A DNA stretch of 52,223 nt from Clostridium bowmanii (GCF_018861315.1 NZ_JAHLDL010000033.1:1-52223), one strand, 5' to 3'. Shown: positions 7,834 through 17,490, numbered from the stretch's first letter. Notes: generated by a model not told the origin, from the sequence alone. Translations and numbers: made by a program.

Positions 7834-8169
7834 TTAGTGTATACCTATAATGTCTTCTCTTTTTTGCTTTTTATTGCATATTTTTTTTCGTCTTGTTTCA
7901 AGTTCAGTAACAATATCTTCTACTTTTACACCTTGTGCTACCATGAGTACTAAAATGTGATATGCTAAATCTGATATTTCTGAGACTATCTCTTTTGTGT
8001 CATTGTTCTTACTACCAATTATAACTTCCGCGCTTTCTTCTCCTACTTTTTTTAGGATTTTGTCCAAGCCTTGTTCAAAAAGGTAACTTGTATAAGATCC
8101 TTCTATAGGACTCTCTTTTCTTGTTTCAATTATTTTATAAAGTTCCTGTATTACGTTATTTTCACTCAT
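7834..8169 (-). CDS. hisE: Phosphoribosyl-ATP pyrophosphatase
   Basis: A 111-aa enzyme, the second step of histidine synthesis: PRATP to PRAMP plus pyrophosphate. It has the all-alpha MazG-like fold with the [10 protein letters not shown] metal-binding helix and the [13 protein letters not shown] helix. It is a stand-alone protein, not fused to HisI as in many bacteria, and is the last gene of the his operon. The ATG follows AGAAGGGAAG. Confidence 0.93.
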   Translation of the reverse strand: MSENNVIQELYKIIETRKESPIEGSYTSYLFEQGLDKILKKVGEESAEVIIGSKNNDTKEIVSEISDLAYHILVLMVAQGVKVEDIVTELETRRKKICNKKQKREDIIGIH

Positions 8170-8210
8170 TTTATTACTTCCCTTCTATATTTATTTTTAT
8201 TTATTTAATA

Positions 8211-8555
8211 TTACTTTGTTTCTTTCTTTACTTGCGCATTCCAAATTTCTCTATAAAAACAACTTTCATTTCCAGTATGGCAAGCTACGCCAATTTGCTC
8301 TACCTGTATAAGAATTGTATCACCATCACAATCATATCTTATGCTTTTTACATATTGAAAATGTCCTGAAGTTTCTCCTTTATTCCATAATTTATTTCTA
8401 GATCTACTAAAGAACCAAGTGGTTCCAGTTTCAGTAGTTTTTCTGAAGGATTCTTTGTTCATGTATGCCAACATTAAAACCTTGCCACTACTATAATCTT
8501 GTACGATTGCAGGTACTAATCCATTAATAAATTGAATTTTTATTATGTCTTCCAT
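8211..8555 (-). CDS. hisI: Phosphoribosyl-AMP cyclohydrolase
   Basis: A 114-aa Zn/Mg enzyme that opens the purine ring of PRAMP (third step). Typical blocks are [30 protein letters not shown], the Asp-rich metal site DCDGDT and the zinc cysteine segment [15 protein letters not shown] place the start at the ATG at 8555; the upstream GTG at 8567 has no ribosome binding site. It lies 28 nt after hisF and 41 nt before hisE. Confidence 0.93.
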   Translation of the reverse strand: MEDIIKIQFINGLVPAIVQDYSSGKVLMLAYMNKESFRKTTETGTTWFFSRSRNKLWNKGETSGHFQYVKSIRYDCDGDTILIQVEQIGVACHTGNESCFYREIWNAQVKKETK

Positions 8556-8583
8556 AAAAGCCACCACATTTCTTTATTTTTAA

Positions 8584-9345
8584 TTATATTCTAATTTCTA
8601 CACCACTATTTTTAAGATACTGTTTTACTTCTTTAATTGATAGTTCTTTATAATGGAACAATGAAGCTACAAGGGCTGCATCGGCTCCACTTTTTTCAAA
8701 GACCTCATAAAAATCTTCTATTTTACCACAGCCACCTGATGCTATAACAGGAATATTTACACTGCTTGTAATTGCATTTATGAACTCTATATCATATCCC
8801 TCTTTTGTTCCATCTGCATCCATACTTGTTAAGAGTATTTCTCCGGCTCCTAGCTCTTCTACCTTTTTTGCCCACTTCACTGCATCAAGGCCTGTATCTA
8901 TTCTTCCACCATTTATAACTACATGCCACCCTAGGCTATCCTCATTCTTTTTCCCATCTATAGCAACAACTACGCATTGACTTCCAAATTTTGCGGCTGC
9001 ATCGAAAATAAGCTTTGGACTTCTAATTGCCGCTGAGTTTATGGATATCTTATCTGCTCCAGCTCTAAGTGTTTCTTTAAAATCCTCTATACTCTTTATT
9101 CCCCCACCTACTGTTAGAGGAATAAATACCTTTTCAGCAGTTCGCTTTATCACATCCAACATGTTTTTTCTTCCCTCATTAGTAGCTGTTATATCCAGAA
9201 ATACAATTTCATCTGCACCTTCACTGTTATAAAACTCTGCAATTTCTACAGGATCACCTACATCTGTTAAATTAATAAAATTGATTCCCTTCATTACTCT
9301 TCCCATAGTTACATCTAGGCAAGGAATGATTCTCTTAGTCAGCAT
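8584..9345 (-). CDS. hisF: Imidazole glycerol phosphate synthase, cyclase subunit
   Basis: A 253-aa (beta/alpha)8 barrel that joins ammonia from HisH to PRFAR, giving imidazole glycerol phosphate and AICAR. The two catalytic aspartates are present: Asp11 in IPCLDVT and Asp130 in VVAIDGK. So are the phosphate-binding loops TVGGGIKS and ASGGCGK. It overlaps the 3' end of hisA by 11 nt, implying translational coupling. Confidence 0.96.
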   Translation of the reverse strand: MLTKRIIPCLDVTMGRVMKGINFINLTDVGDPVEIAEFYNSEGADEIVFLDITATNEGRKNMLDVIKRTAEKVFIPLTVGGGIKSIEDFKETLRAGADKISINSAAIRSPKLIFDAAAKFGSQCVVVAIDGKKNEDSLGWHVVINGGRIDTGLDAVKWAKKVEELGAGEILLTSMDADGTKEGYDIEFINAITSSVNIPVIASGGCGKIEDFYEVFEKSGADAALVASLFHYKELSIKEVKQYLKNSGVEIRI

Positions 9346-10066
9346 ATGGTATCCCCCTTCCCTCAGAGATTGCCTCTGCTAGAGATATATTTCCACTATA
9401 AAGTGCTTTTCCTATTATTGCTCCATACATATTCATCTGCACTAGTTTTTTAATATCTTCAATTCCTTTCATACCACCTGAAGCAATAATATTACAGGTA
9501 ACCTTATCATTTATCTTCCCCGTTGCCTCTAAATTGGGTCCAGTTAAAGTACCATCCCTACTTATATCTGTAAATATAATAGTTTTCACCCCTATATCTT
9601 CCATTTGCTTTGCAAAATCTATATATTCTATTTTACTGCTTTTTTTCCAACCTTCCACTGCTACAAACCCATCTCTTGCATCAATACCAATTGCAATTTT
9701 ATTTCCAAATTTTTTTACCGCCTCTTTTACTAGTGGAGGATTGTTTAAAGCTGCAGTACCCAATATTACTCTATTCAAGCCCTTTTCAAGTAACATTTCA
9801 ATAGTATCCAAACTTCTTATCCCACCACCCAACTGTATAGGGATCTTTACATGCTTTAAAACACTGTCTATACTATTTATGTTTTTAATATTTCCATTTA
9901 AAGCACCATCCAAATCTACCATATGTAGATTCTCCGCTCCCTGGGCTACAAAGTTTAGGGCTGTTTGCATAGGATCTTCACCCACAATCTGAGATGAAGA
10001 AAATTCACCTTGATAAAGCCTAACACATTTTCCATTTTTCAAGTCAATTGCCGGAAAAATTTTCAT
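9335..10066 (-). CDS. hisA: ProFAR isomerase
   Basis: A 243-aa (beta/alpha)8 barrel that carries out the Amadori rearrangement of ProFAR to PRFAR. The catalytic aspartates are Asp8 in PAIDLKNG and Asp129 in IGIDARDG; phosphate loops are QLGGGIRS and ASGGMKG. The start ATG overlaps the hisH stop codon (TAATG), and a GGGAGGATG ribosome binding site lies within the end of hisH. Confidence 0.96.
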   Translation of the reverse strand: MKIFPAIDLKNGKCVRLYQGEFSSSQIVGEDPMQTALNFVAQGAENLHMVDLDGALNGNIKNINSIDSVLKHVKIPIQLGGGIRSLDTIEMLLEKGLNRVILGTAALNNPPLVKEAVKKFGNKIAIGIDARDGFVAVEGWKKSSKIEYIDFAKQMEDIGVKTIIFTDISRDGTLTGPNLEATGKINDKVTCNIIASGGMKGIEDIKKLVQMNMYGAIIGKALYSGNISLAEAISEGRGIPYAD

Positions 10067-10668
10067 TACATCATCCTCCCAAAGTTTTCAAGTAATTTCA
10101 TTCCAGCCTCTCCACTTTTCTCTGGATGGAATTGTAAACCAAAAATATTACCCTTACTTACAATTGCAGGTATCTTTTTTTCATACATACTAAATGCATT
10201 TACTAGGTTTTTTTCACCAACCTCTGCATAATAAGAATGAACGAAATATACATAACTATGCACTACTACATCTTCCAGAAGTGGTGTATAAGTTTCAAAG
10301 TATAAATCATTCCAACCCATATGAGGAATCTTTATAGAACCTTCTAATTTTTTAATGTTTCCTTTTAAAAGTCCTAACCCCTGGCATTTTACAATTTCAT
10401 CACTTTCCTCAAACAAAAGTTGCATTCCAAGGCAAATACCAAGTATTGGTATGCCTTTCTTTGCTGCAGCTTTGATTACTATATCTAGTCCCATATCCTT
10501 TAGATTTTTAATTGCGTCCGGAAAAGCACCTACACCTGGAACAATGATGCTTCTGCTTTTTGCTATTTCATCTTTATCTGAAGATATTATGGAAGGAATA
10601 TTAAGTTTATTAAGCGCATTTTGAACACTTTTTAAATTTCCCACACCGTAATCCACTATGGCTATCAT
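10066..10668 (-). CDS. hisH: Imidazole glycerol phosphate synthase, glutamine amidotransferase subunit
   Basis: A 200-aa class I glutamine amidotransferase that feeds ammonia to HisF. The triad is visible as Cys79 in GICLGMQLL and His181/Glu183 in QFHPEKS. The open frame extends upstream to 10710, but AGGAGGA sits 6 nt before the ATG at 10668, and the family starts at [11 protein letters not shown], so the short start is correct. It begins 13 nt after hisB ends. Confidence 0.96.
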   Translation of the reverse strand: MIAIVDYGVGNLKSVQNALNKLNIPSIISSDKDEIAKSRSIIVPGVGAFPDAIKNLKDMGLDIVIKAAAKKGIPILGICLGMQLLFEESDEIVKCQGLGLLKGNIKKLEGSIKIPHMGWNDLYFETYTPLLEDVVVHSYVYFVHSYYAEVGEKNLVNAFSMYEKKIPAIVSKGNIFGLQFHPEKSGEAGMKLLENFGRMM

Positions 10669-10681
10669 TACATTCCTCCTC

Positions 10682-11272
10682 TTATAAGCATCCTTTTGTA
10701 GATAATACACCTTTTATTCTTTCGTCATAAGTTAAGGCTTCACTTAGTGCTTTTCCAAAAGCTTTAAATAGTGCTTCTACCATATGATGATTATTTTTAC
10801 CATAAAGCACTCTTGCATGAAGTGTAATTCCTGCATTTGCTGCAACGGCCCTAAAAAATTCCTCCACCATCTCTGTATCAAAACTTCCAAGTCGGTCTAG
10901 TGTAAAGTTACAATCAAATACAAGGTAGGCTCTTCCACTCAAATCTAGCGATACTGTAGCCAATGTTTCATCCATAGGTACAAAACTAGTTCCATATCTC
11001 TTTATACCCTCTTTGCCCTTCATTGCCTCTTTAATGGTACTGCCAAGTACTATTCCTACATCTTCAATTGTATGATGGGAGTCCACATTTAAATCTCCCT
11101 CTACTTTTACATACAAATCCAAAAATCCATGTTTTGCAAAAAGGCATAACATATGATCTAAAAAACCTATTCCCGTGTCTCCTTCATACTTTCCAGATCC
11201 ATCTAAGTTTATACGTATTTCAATCTTTGTCTCTTTGCTTTCTCTAACAATTTTAGCTTGTCTTAAAATCAC
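10682..11272 (-). CDS. hisB: Imidazoleglycerol-phosphate dehydratase
   Basis: A 196-aa monofunctional Mn-dependent dehydratase (sixth step). It carries the two metal-binding repeats GFLDHML and VDSHHTIED, and their second copies NAGITLH and KNNHHMVEALFKA. There is no N-terminal phosphatase domain, so histidinol-phosphatase must be encoded elsewhere. The start is a GTG at 11272 behind AAGGGGTGAG; the longer frame to 11305 precedes this site and is unlikely. The gap to hisC is 44 nt, the largest among the proximal genes. Confidence 0.94.
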   Translation of the reverse strand: MILRQAKIVRESKETKIEIRINLDGSGKYEGDTGIGFLDHMLCLFAKHGFLDLYVKVEGDLNVDSHHTIEDVGIVLGSTIKEAMKGKEGIKRYGTSFVPMDETLATVSLDLSGRAYLVFDCNFTLDRLGSFDTEMVEEFFRAVAANAGITLHARVLYGKNNHHMVEALFKAFGKALSEALTYDERIKGVLSTKGCL

Positions 11273-11316
11273 AGGTCTCACCCCTTCAATTCTTATAAAT
11301 ATCAATATATTAAAAC

Positions 11317-12378
11317 TTATATAATGCCTCCGTTTTTACATGAAATATTCTTAAGCAAGTAGTCATTTTCTTCTCTACTTCCTACGGTTATTCTTAAGTA
11401 ATTTTTTAATGTAGCAGCTGTAAAACTTCTTACATTTATACCAGCTTGCAAAAGTCGTTCTTTCATTTTTTGTGCATTTTCAACTTGAATCAACATAAAA
11501 TTCCCGCCTGTTCTATAGAGCTGTATACCATTAATATCCTTCAATTTTTGCCATAAGTACTTTCGCTGGTTAAGTATGCACTCTACATTCTTATATATTA
11601 TCTCCGGTTGTTTTAAAATAACACAAGCAATACACTGAGAAATTGCATTCACATTAAAAGGTGGTTTAACTTTTTTAAGTTCTGCCATTAGAACATTATT
11701 AGTAATCAAAAATCCTAGTCTTATTGCAGCAAGTCCAACCTTAGAACAAGTTCTAAGTACAATTAAATTTTCATAGGATTCAATTTTATCAACTATAGTT
11801 TTTCCATAAAACTCAAAGTAAGCTTCATCAATGACTACAATGCAACTGCAGCCATTTATTATTTTAATAATATCCTCTCTTTGAATAATGCCACCTGTAG
11901 GATTATTAGGATTAGACAAAAATACTATTTTAACCTTTTTTTCATTAGCCATTGAAATAAATCCATTTATATCCAATTTTAATTCATTGCCCAGTGGAAA
12001 TTCAATTGGGATTCCTCCCGCAACTTTAGTATACAAACCATACATTGAAAAATCAGGACTTTGGACTAAAACCTTATCACCAGTATTCAGAAAGGTATTA
12101 GCAATGATTTGTATGCACTCATCTGAACCATTGCCAGCCATTACATTTGTACTTTTTACATTTGCATACTCTGCATAACGGGCACATACTTCTGATGCAG
12201 CTCCATCTGGGTATCTATTAAAAATAGAATCCTCTATTGCCCAAGCTATTTTTGCTCTTACCTCGCTAGGTAGATTACTGAAATTTTCATTGGCATCTAG
12301 CCTAACTTTATAATCAGTTTTGGAAACCTCATATGCTTTAAAATCACTTAAATCACTTCTGAAAAAATCCTGTATCAT
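11317..12378 (-). CDS. hisC: Histidinol-phosphate aminotransferase
   Basis: A 353-aa PLP-dependent fold-type I aminotransferase that converts imidazole-acetol phosphate and glutamate to histidinol phosphate. Motifs are LDANENF near the N-terminus, GNGSDECIQ, SNPNNPTGG, VIDEAYFEF with the PLP-ring Asp, and the PLP lysine in RTCSKVGLAAIRLGF. The ATG overlaps the hisD stop (TAATG). Confidence 0.95.
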   Translation of the reverse strand: MIQDFFRSDLSDFKAYEVSKTDYKVRLDANENFSNLPSEVRAKIAWAIEDSIFNRYPDGAASEVCARYAEYANVKSTNVMAGNGSDECIQIIANTFLNTGDKVLVQSPDFSMYGLYTKVAGGIPIEFPLGNELKLDINGFISMANEKKVKIVFLSNPNNPTGGIIQREDIIKIINGCSCIVVIDEAYFEFYGKTIVDKIESYENLIVLRTCSKVGLAAIRLGFLITNNVLMAELKKVKPPFNVNAISQCIACVILKQPEIIYKNVECILNQRKYLWQKLKDINGIQLYRTGGNFMLIQVENAQKMKERLLQAGINVRSFTAATLKNYLRITVGSREENDYLLKNISCKNGGII

Positions 12379-13670
12379 TATTCCAACCTCACTTTTATAG
12401 AATTTCCATGAGCAGTTAAGCCTTCAACTTCTGAAAGTTTTATAACCTTATCTGCAGTTTCACTTAATGCTTCCTTTGTATAATAAATATAACTTGATTT
12501 TTTAATAAAATCATCCACAGATAATGGAGAAAAGAATCTTGCAGTGCCACTAGTTGGAAGTACATGGTTAGGACCTGCAATATAATCACCAAGTGGTTCT
12601 GGAGAATATTGCCCTAGGAATATAGAGCCTGCATTTTTTATATCCCCTAAAAAATCAAATGGATTGTTAAGCATAACTTCTAGATGTTCTGGTGCGATTT
12701 CATTGGCTAAATTTATAGCCTCTTTTATACTTTGAGCAATTAATATAACACCATATTTTTCCAAAGACTCACCTATAATATCTTTCCTACTCATAGCTTT
12801 TATTTGGACTTCTAGCTCAAATGCAACCTTTTCTGCAAGTTCACTTGAAGTAGTTATAAGCATTGCAGAGGCAAGCACATCATGCTCTGCTTGAGACATT
12901 AAATCAGCAGCAATAAACTTTTCACTGGCACTTTCATCAGCTATAATTAATATTTCACTGGGACCTGCAATCATATCTATATCAACAAAGCCAAATACAC
13001 TTTTTTTCGCCATGGCCACGTAGATATTTCCCGGTCCTACTATTTTATCTACCTTAAAAATAGTTTCTGTTCCAAAAGCAAGTCCAGCTATTGCCTGTGC
13101 ACCACCTACCTTATAAATCTTGTCCACCCCTGCTATATCTGCTGCTACTAAAATATGTGGATTTATACTTCCGTTTTTTGTAGGTGGGGTTACCATAACT
13201 AGATTTTTAACACCTGCCACCTTTGCTGGAATTGCATTCATAATAACGGTAGAAGGATAAGCCGCTGTACCTCCAGGCACATATATCCCTACACTTTCAA
13301 GCCCTCTTACCGTTTGGCCTAAAATAATGCCCTTGTCTTTTTTTATGCTCCAAGGAGTTCGTGCTTGTTTTTCATGGAATTCAACTACATTTTGCTTTGC
13401 CATTGTTATTGCATCTAAAAAGTCCTGGTCTACCATTTTATATGCATTTTTAATTTCCTCTTTCGAAACTATAAGATTTTTAGAAGTGATAAATTTACTA
13501 TCAAATTTTTGTGTGTATTCTATTATGGCATCATCGCCTCTAGCTCTTACATCTTCTAAAATTTTATTAACTACAATATTTGCATCCTTTTGGACGTCTT
13601 CAGCTCTTTCCTTCAAAAAATTTATGTATTCTTCTCCCTCTTTACTATTTGCTTGTGTAATTTTTATCAC
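12378..13670 (-). CDS. hisD: Histidinol dehydrogenase
   Basis: A 430-aa zinc enzyme of full length that oxidises L-histidinol to histidine in two NAD-dependent steps. Motifs are VPGGTAAYPSTVIMNAIPA, GPGNIYVA, DMIAGPSEILI, the zinc/catalytic segments SQAEHD and APEHLEVM, and GPNHVLPTSGTARF. The start is a GTG that overlaps the hisG stop codon (TAGTG), and the ribosome binding site GAGGTGA lies in the end of hisG. Confidence 0.96.
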   Translation of the reverse strand: MIKITQANSKEGEEYINFLKERAEDVQKDANIVVNKILEDVRARGDDAIIEYTQKFDSKFITSKNLIVSKEEIKNAYKMVDQDFLDAITMAKQNVVEFHEKQARTPWSIKKDKGIILGQTVRGLESVGIYVPGGTAAYPSTVIMNAIPAKVAGVKNLVMVTPPTKNGSINPHILVAADIAGVDKIYKVGGAQAIAGLAFGTETIFKVDKIVGPGNIYVAMAKKSVFGFVDIDMIAGPSEILIIADESASEKFIAADLMSQAEHDVLASAMLITTSSELAEKVAFELEVQIKAMSRKDIIGESLEKYGVILIAQSIKEAINLANEIAPEHLEVMLNNPFDFLGDIKNAGSIFLGQYSPEPLGDYIAGPNHVLPTSGTARFFSPLSVDDFIKKSSYIYYTKEALSETADKVIKLSEVEGLTAHGNSIKVRLE

Positions 13671-14317
13671 TATATCGTCACCTCATTCCTGTCTACATAT
13701 TGTTGAATCTTGATTATCAAATTGCTGATTCTCTCCTTTTTCATCTTCATACTGGCTCTGTTTACAATCATTCTTGCACTAATATCACAAATTTTTTCTA
13801 TAATAATCAATCCATTTTCCTTTAACGTGTCTCCTGTTTCAACCAAATCTACAATTGCATCAGCTAACTTGAGTATTGGGGCAAGTTCCACTGACCCGTC
13901 AAGTTTAATGATCTCAACGTCTTCGTTATTTTTTTTGAAATACTCTTTTGCCACTGTAGGGTATTTGGTAGCTATCTTTTTACGGTTGTATCCATCATAA
14001 TTTTTGAAACTTGGTAGTGATGCCACAGCAAACATACATTTTCCAACTTTTAAATCCACTACTTCATAAAAATCTTTGTTCTGCTCCATTAGTGTATCTT
14101 TGCCCACAATTCCAATATCTGCTGCACCATGTTCTACATAGGTTAGAACATCAGTAGATTTTACTAGAACAAATTCTATATTGTTTTTCTCATCTTTTAG
14201 AATTAATTTTCTTCCTTTGTTTTTAAGTTCCCTGCAGTCTATTCCTATATCTTCAAACATATTAACAGCGTACTTTTCAAGTCTTCCTTTTGTTAATGCT
14301 ATCCGTACTACCTTCAT
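13670..14317 (-). CDS. hisG: ATP phosphoribosyltransferase, short form catalytic subunit
   Basis: A 215-aa HisG-S enzyme catalysing the committed step, ATP plus PRPP to PRATP. It shows RIALTKGRLEK, EHGAADIGIVGKD, KYPTVAKEYF and the PRPP loop in ADAIVDLVETGDTLKENGL. It lacks the roughly 80-aa C-terminal regulatory domain of the long form and so needs HisZ, whose gene lies directly upstream and overlaps it (TAATG). Feedback inhibition by histidine acts through HisZ in this type. Confidence 0.95.
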   Translation of the reverse strand: MKVVRIALTKGRLEKYAVNMFEDIGIDCRELKNKGRKLILKDEKNNIEFVLVKSTDVLTYVEHGAADIGIVGKDTLMEQNKDFYEVVDLKVGKCMFAVASLPSFKNYDGYNRKKIATKYPTVAKEYFKKNNEDVEIIKLDGSVELAPILKLADAIVDLVETGDTLKENGLIIIEKICDISARMIVNRASMKMKKERISNLIIKIQQYVDRNEVTI

Positions 14318-15585
14318 TATTTTTCCTCCAAACTCTCAATAAATTCATAAATATCCACTTGCCAACTTTTTCCACTTTTAATATCTGTTATTTCAGCTTT
14401 TTCGTCTTCAAGTATGCAAATCATCTTATCTGTGTTCTTTTGCTCTCCATATCTTATAGCCTTTTCTTTTTCTTCAAATAAGCTTAATTCACAAACAAAA
14501 CCTTTTACTCTAATTTCTTCTGCAATTTTAATTGAATTTCCTATTCGCGAATCCTCATAATGAATAAGAAATTTTGGCCTATCTTTTTCATTATTACCTT
14601 GTTTTTCAAGAACAGATAGAATATTATCCACATCTATTGCAAATCCAACTGCTGGTTTAGTTTCACCAAACTTGGAAATCAAATTGTCATATCTACCCCC
14701 ACTAATAATTGTAGTGCCTACCTTACTACTGTATCCTTTAAAAATAATGCCTGTGTAATAATCAATATGCTGTACCATTCCTAAATCAATAGAAATATAA
14801 TCACCCAGACCTACACTTTCTATTCTTTTATATATTGTTTCTATAGTATCTATTGCGGATTGTGCTCTCTTATTTTGTGTTAACATTCTTGCCTTGTCTA
14901 ATATTTCAATGTTTCCAAATAATTCAGGCAGTTTTTTTAAAGCCTCTAAATTTTTTGTGCCAAGTATTCCTTTTCTTTCTTCTATGAACTGTCTGAGCGC
15001 TCCAAAGTTTTTGTTTTCAACAAGTCCTCTTAATTTTTCCATCTCATCTTCCGAAAGGTCTATTCCTTCAACAAGACCTTTGAAAAACTCTGCTTGTCCT
15101 ATTTCAAGTTCGAATTTTTGCACACCTATAGCGAGAAGCGCTTTTATTGCTGTTATTATTACTTCTGCGTCTGATTTTGCTCCTTCACTTCCTATTATTT
15201 CAATTCCCGATTGGGTGGTTTCACTTACCTTTCCATCCCAATTTTCATTCATTCTAAATATGTTTCCGCTATAGCATATTCGTAATGGATATAGTGAATC
15301 TTTAAGTTTTGTTGCTACGATTCTGGCTATTGGCATTGTCATGTCTGGTCTTAATACCAATATTCTTCCTGCATTATCAAAAATCTTATACATTCTTTCC
15401 TGTTCAATGGATAAATTATCCCCTTGAAAAACATCATAAAATTCTAAAGTAGGGGATATTACTTCTAAAAAACCAGACTTTATATATAATTTCCTAAGGG
15501 TATTTATAATCTTAATTTTATTACTACAATCCTCAAAAAGTATATCTCTTGAACCTTCAGGTATATTCCTTTTCCAATTATTCAA
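14317..15585 (-). CDS. hisZ: ATP phosphoribosyltransferase regulatory subunit
   Basis: A 422-aa paralogue of the histidyl-tRNA synthetase catalytic domain. It contains LRPDMTMPIARIVAT (class II motif 2 region), YSGNIFR, YTGIIFKGYS and GGRYDNLISKFG, without a convincing synthetase anticodon domain. It forms a hetero-octamer with HisG-S and makes that enzyme active and histidine-sensitive. It is the first gene of the operon, starting at a TTG behind GAAGGAGTGGG. Confidence 0.94.
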   Translation of the reverse strand: MNNWKRNIPEGSRDILFEDCSNKIKIINTLRKLYIKSGFLEVISPTLEFYDVFQGDNLSIEQERMYKIFDNAGRILVLRPDMTMPIARIVATKLKDSLYPLRICYSGNIFRMNENWDGKVSETTQSGIEIIGSEGAKSDAEVIITAIKALLAIGVQKFELEIGQAEFFKGLVEGIDLSEDEMEKLRGLVENKNFGALRQFIEERKGILGTKNLEALKKLPELFGNIEILDKARMLTQNKRAQSAIDTIETIYKRIESVGLGDYISIDLGMVQHIDYYTGIIFKGYSSKVGTTIISGGRYDNLISKFGETKPAVGFAIDVDNILSVLEKQGNNEKDRPKFLIHYEDSRIGNSIKIAEEIRVKGFVCELSLFEEKEKAIRYGEQKNTDKMICILEDEKAEITDIKSGKSWQVDIYEFIESLEEK

Positions 15586-15645
15586 AATCCCACTCCTTCG
15601 TCTTTACTTCACCACTGTATTGCGTTAACTTGTTAAACTAATAAA

Positions 15646-15674
15646 ATAATATCATCTTTCTATAAGGATGTCAA
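15646..15674 (-). promoter_or_regulatory. his operon promoter
   Basis: Near-consensus minus-strand sigma-A promoter: TTGACA (15669-15674), 17 bp, TATTAT (15646-15651). The expected transcript begins about 54 nt before hisZ. That leader is too short for a T-box or a leader-peptide attenuator, and no T-box consensus is visible, so control probably acts at initiation or through HisG/HisZ feedback. Confidence 0.85.
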
Positions 15675-15753
15675 CTGTTGCTTTTCCCATTTATTTCTTA
15701 TAAAGTTTTTTTATTTTTAAAAGTTATTATGGATAGACTTTATTGTAAAAAGA

Positions 15754-15788
15754 AATCACTCCAGTAACTTTAAGCTACTGGAGTGATT
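15754..15788 (-). terminator. Terminator between the hemerythrin unit and the his operon
   Basis: A perfect 13-bp stem (AATCACTCCAGTA / TACTGGAGTGATT) with a 9-nt loop. On the minus strand it is followed by TTCTTTTT. It separates the small ORF/hemerythrin transcript from the his promoter. Confidence 0.85.
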
Positions 15789-15798
15789 AATAGATATT

Positions 15799-15912
15799 CT
15801 ATATACATGCCTTGCTATTGTGACCTATTCGATTAAAAATATAAATTATTATTCTTGTGATGATAAGTCCAAGGACCGCACCTGCTGAAAAAAAGCTTAA
15901 AATTGTTTTCAC
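15799..15912 (-). CDS. Putative 37-aa single-pass membrane protein
   Basis: A short frame from a GTG at 15912. It encodes MKTILSFFSAGAVLGL, continues IITRIIIYIF and ends NRIGHNSKACI. One hydrophobic helix covers about residues 4-26, with basic and polar ends. It begins 29 nt after the hemerythrin stop codon and stops 10 nt before a strong terminator, so its position fits the last gene of that operon. The ribosome binding site (TTGGGA) is weak and close to the start codon, and I do not recognise a family. It is supported only by composition and position. Confidence 0.4.
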   Translation of the reverse strand: MKTILSFFSAGAVLGLIITRIIIYIFNRIGHNSKACI

Positions 15913-15941
15913 AATCCCAAGCTTTATTGTTAATTAAAATT

Positions 15942-16334
15942 TTATTTAGAAGCTATAAGTAAGTCTTTGTCCAATATATGATTAATCAGCCAATCATTTA
16001 AAAAAGTTAGTATTTCCATAATAGCCTCATCTGGATTTTCATCAACTTTGATTAAATTCACTTCATATAATTTTTCTATAAAATTTGCATGATCAATTTT
16101 TTGAGTAAATAATCTTTTGTAATTTATACTCTCCATATATTTTTCTTCATCTTTAAAATGATAAACTGTGTACTGTCTTAGTTCTTCAATTACCTCCACT
16201 ATGTTATCATATTTATCCAACTCATATGGACTTTTTAGCAATTGATAGGCTTTTTCTGCTATTTCAAAAAGTTTTTTATGCTCTTCATCAATAAACGTAA
16301 TTCCTGTGTAGTATTTTTCTTTCATCTCAAACAT
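15942..16334 (-). CDS. Bacteriohemerythrin
   Basis: A 130-aa single-domain hemerythrin with a non-heme di-iron, O2-binding four-helix bundle. The ligand pattern is complete: FIDEEHKKLF (His, plus downstream Glu region), YTVYHFKDEEKYM (His and Glu), DHANFIEKL (His) and NDWLINHILDKD (His and Asp). In anaerobes such proteins bind or scavenge oxygen or iron. It is upstream of the small membrane ORF and 148 nt downstream of the Rieske oxygenase gene, giving a local O2-related context. Confidence 0.92.
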   Translation of the reverse strand: MFEMKEKYYTGITFIDEEHKKLFEIAEKAYQLLKSPYELDKYDNIVEVIEELRQYTVYHFKDEEKYMESINYKRLFTQKIDHANFIEKLYEVNLIKVDENPDEAIMEILTFLNDWLINHILDKDLLIASK

Positions 16335-16482
16335 GTTTAAAATTCCCCCTACAGTTGTTTTAATTTAATGTTACAACTATATCTTACTTTTTTTATATTT
16401 ATTTTACAACATAAATTACCATGTATTTTATATTTCTAAATCATCAAATTCATTTTTGTTAATAGGGAATAAGTAATCCATA

Positions 16483-17454
16483 TTATAATTCTCCTTTTAG
16501 AAATGCTCTTCTCTTACGAAATTCGATAATAGGAGCATCTCCTTGAATAAGATTTTCATTCATTTTAAATTCAGTTTTTTTAGGGATTTGTGCTAAAACA
16601 ACTCTTCTATCTTGATGAAGAATATATTTATTACTAATATTACTCATTTTATTAACTAATTGTTTTAATACAGGGATTTTCATAAATTTCTGATAAAATC
16701 TGAGATAAATTTGAGTGTGTTCATCATCGATAGGTACAAAAATTGCTACTATTTTAAGGTCAGCACTAATAACATTTTGCCATAGATTTGGCATTTGAAA
16801 CTGAAGACTAAACAATTTTTCAAAATTTTTAATTTCATTTTGTTTTAATGGATGTACTTTACCATCATCCACAATGTTATTAACATAGAAAGTCATCAAA
16901 TTTTCTTTCCATTTAACTACAGGCCCATTTACTAGTGTTTTATTTCCTCTACCTATAGAAGAGGTATGCACAAAGGGTAAATGGACAACATCTAATTGAT
17001 TTTCAATAGCTCTAGTGTAATGAACTGGCCACATCTCTGAAAATCCTCCATAGGAGAAACCTTCCCGTAACTCCTTGAAAAAAGGAATTTCCGGTAACTC
17101 ATAAGTAAATTCTCCAAACCATAACCAAATCAGACCATATCTTTCTTCAACTTGATAAGCATTAACCTTAAACCTTTCTGGTATAGGTGTATTAATACCA
17201 TTAGCTGGTATTAAAGTTACTTTTCCAGACGCATCATATTGAAATCCATGAAAGGGACAAGTCATTTTGTCATGAGCTATTTTACCTGCACTTAAAGAAG
17301 CCCCTCTATGACAACACTTATCAAAAATGCAATTTACTTTACCATTTTCACTTCTCCAAAAAACCAATTTTTCACCCAGTCTTGTCACACCTATTGGCTT
17401 TTTACTTTTTACTTCTTTTGAATCCAAAATACCATACCATTGATTTCTAATCAT
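16483..17454 (-). CDS. Rieske non-heme iron oxygenase (aromatic-ring-hydroxylating/PaO-VanA-like alpha subunit)
   Basis: A 323-aa full-length Rieske oxygenase. The N-terminal Rieske domain carries the 2Fe-2S ligands Cys47-x-His49 and Cys66-x2-His69 (CPFHGFQYD). The C-terminal catalytic domain has the mononuclear iron triad Asp155-x2-His158-x4-His163 (NQLDVVHLPFVH) and a later HQDRR Asp. I start at the ATG at 17454 behind AAAGGAAG. Such enzymes use O2 and electrons from a reductase for hydroxylation, demethylation or ring cleavage; no reductase gene is nearby. It lies 36 nt downstream of a small membrane protein and close to bacteriohemerythrin. O2-dependent chemistry is unexpected in an anaerobe; the substrate is unknown. 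Confidence 0.9.
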   Translation of the reverse strand: MIRNQWYGILDSKEVKSKKPIGVTRLGEKLVFWRSENGKVNCIFDKCCHRGASLSAGKIAHDKMTCPFHGFQYDASGKVTLIPANGINTPIPERFKVNAYQVEERYGLIWLWFGEFTYELPEIPFFKELREGFSYGGFSEMWPVHYTRAIENQLDVVHLPFVHTSSIGRGNKTLVNGPVVKWKENLMTFYVNNIVDDGKVHPLKQNEIKNFEKLFSLQFQMPNLWQNVISADLKIVAIFVPIDDEHTQIYLRFYQKFMKIPVLKQLVNKMSNISNKYILHQDRRVVLAQIPKKTEFKMNENLIQGDAPIIEFRKRRAFLKGEL

Positions 17455-17490
17455 ATTAAGGCTTCCTTTCATTTTAAAATTTAATTCCCT

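Noticed and set aside
15586-15798. T-box or histidine leader peptide upstream of hisZ
   Set aside because: The promoter is only about 54 nt before the start codon; no T-box motif, His-rich ORF or terminator lies between.
16428-16481. 17-codon ORF (MDYLFPINKNEFDDLEI) starting just after the Rieske oxygenase stop, with AGGAG nine bases upstream
   Set aside because: Too short and unsupported by any other signal; the AGGAG lies in the last codons of the oxygenase gene and can occur by chance.
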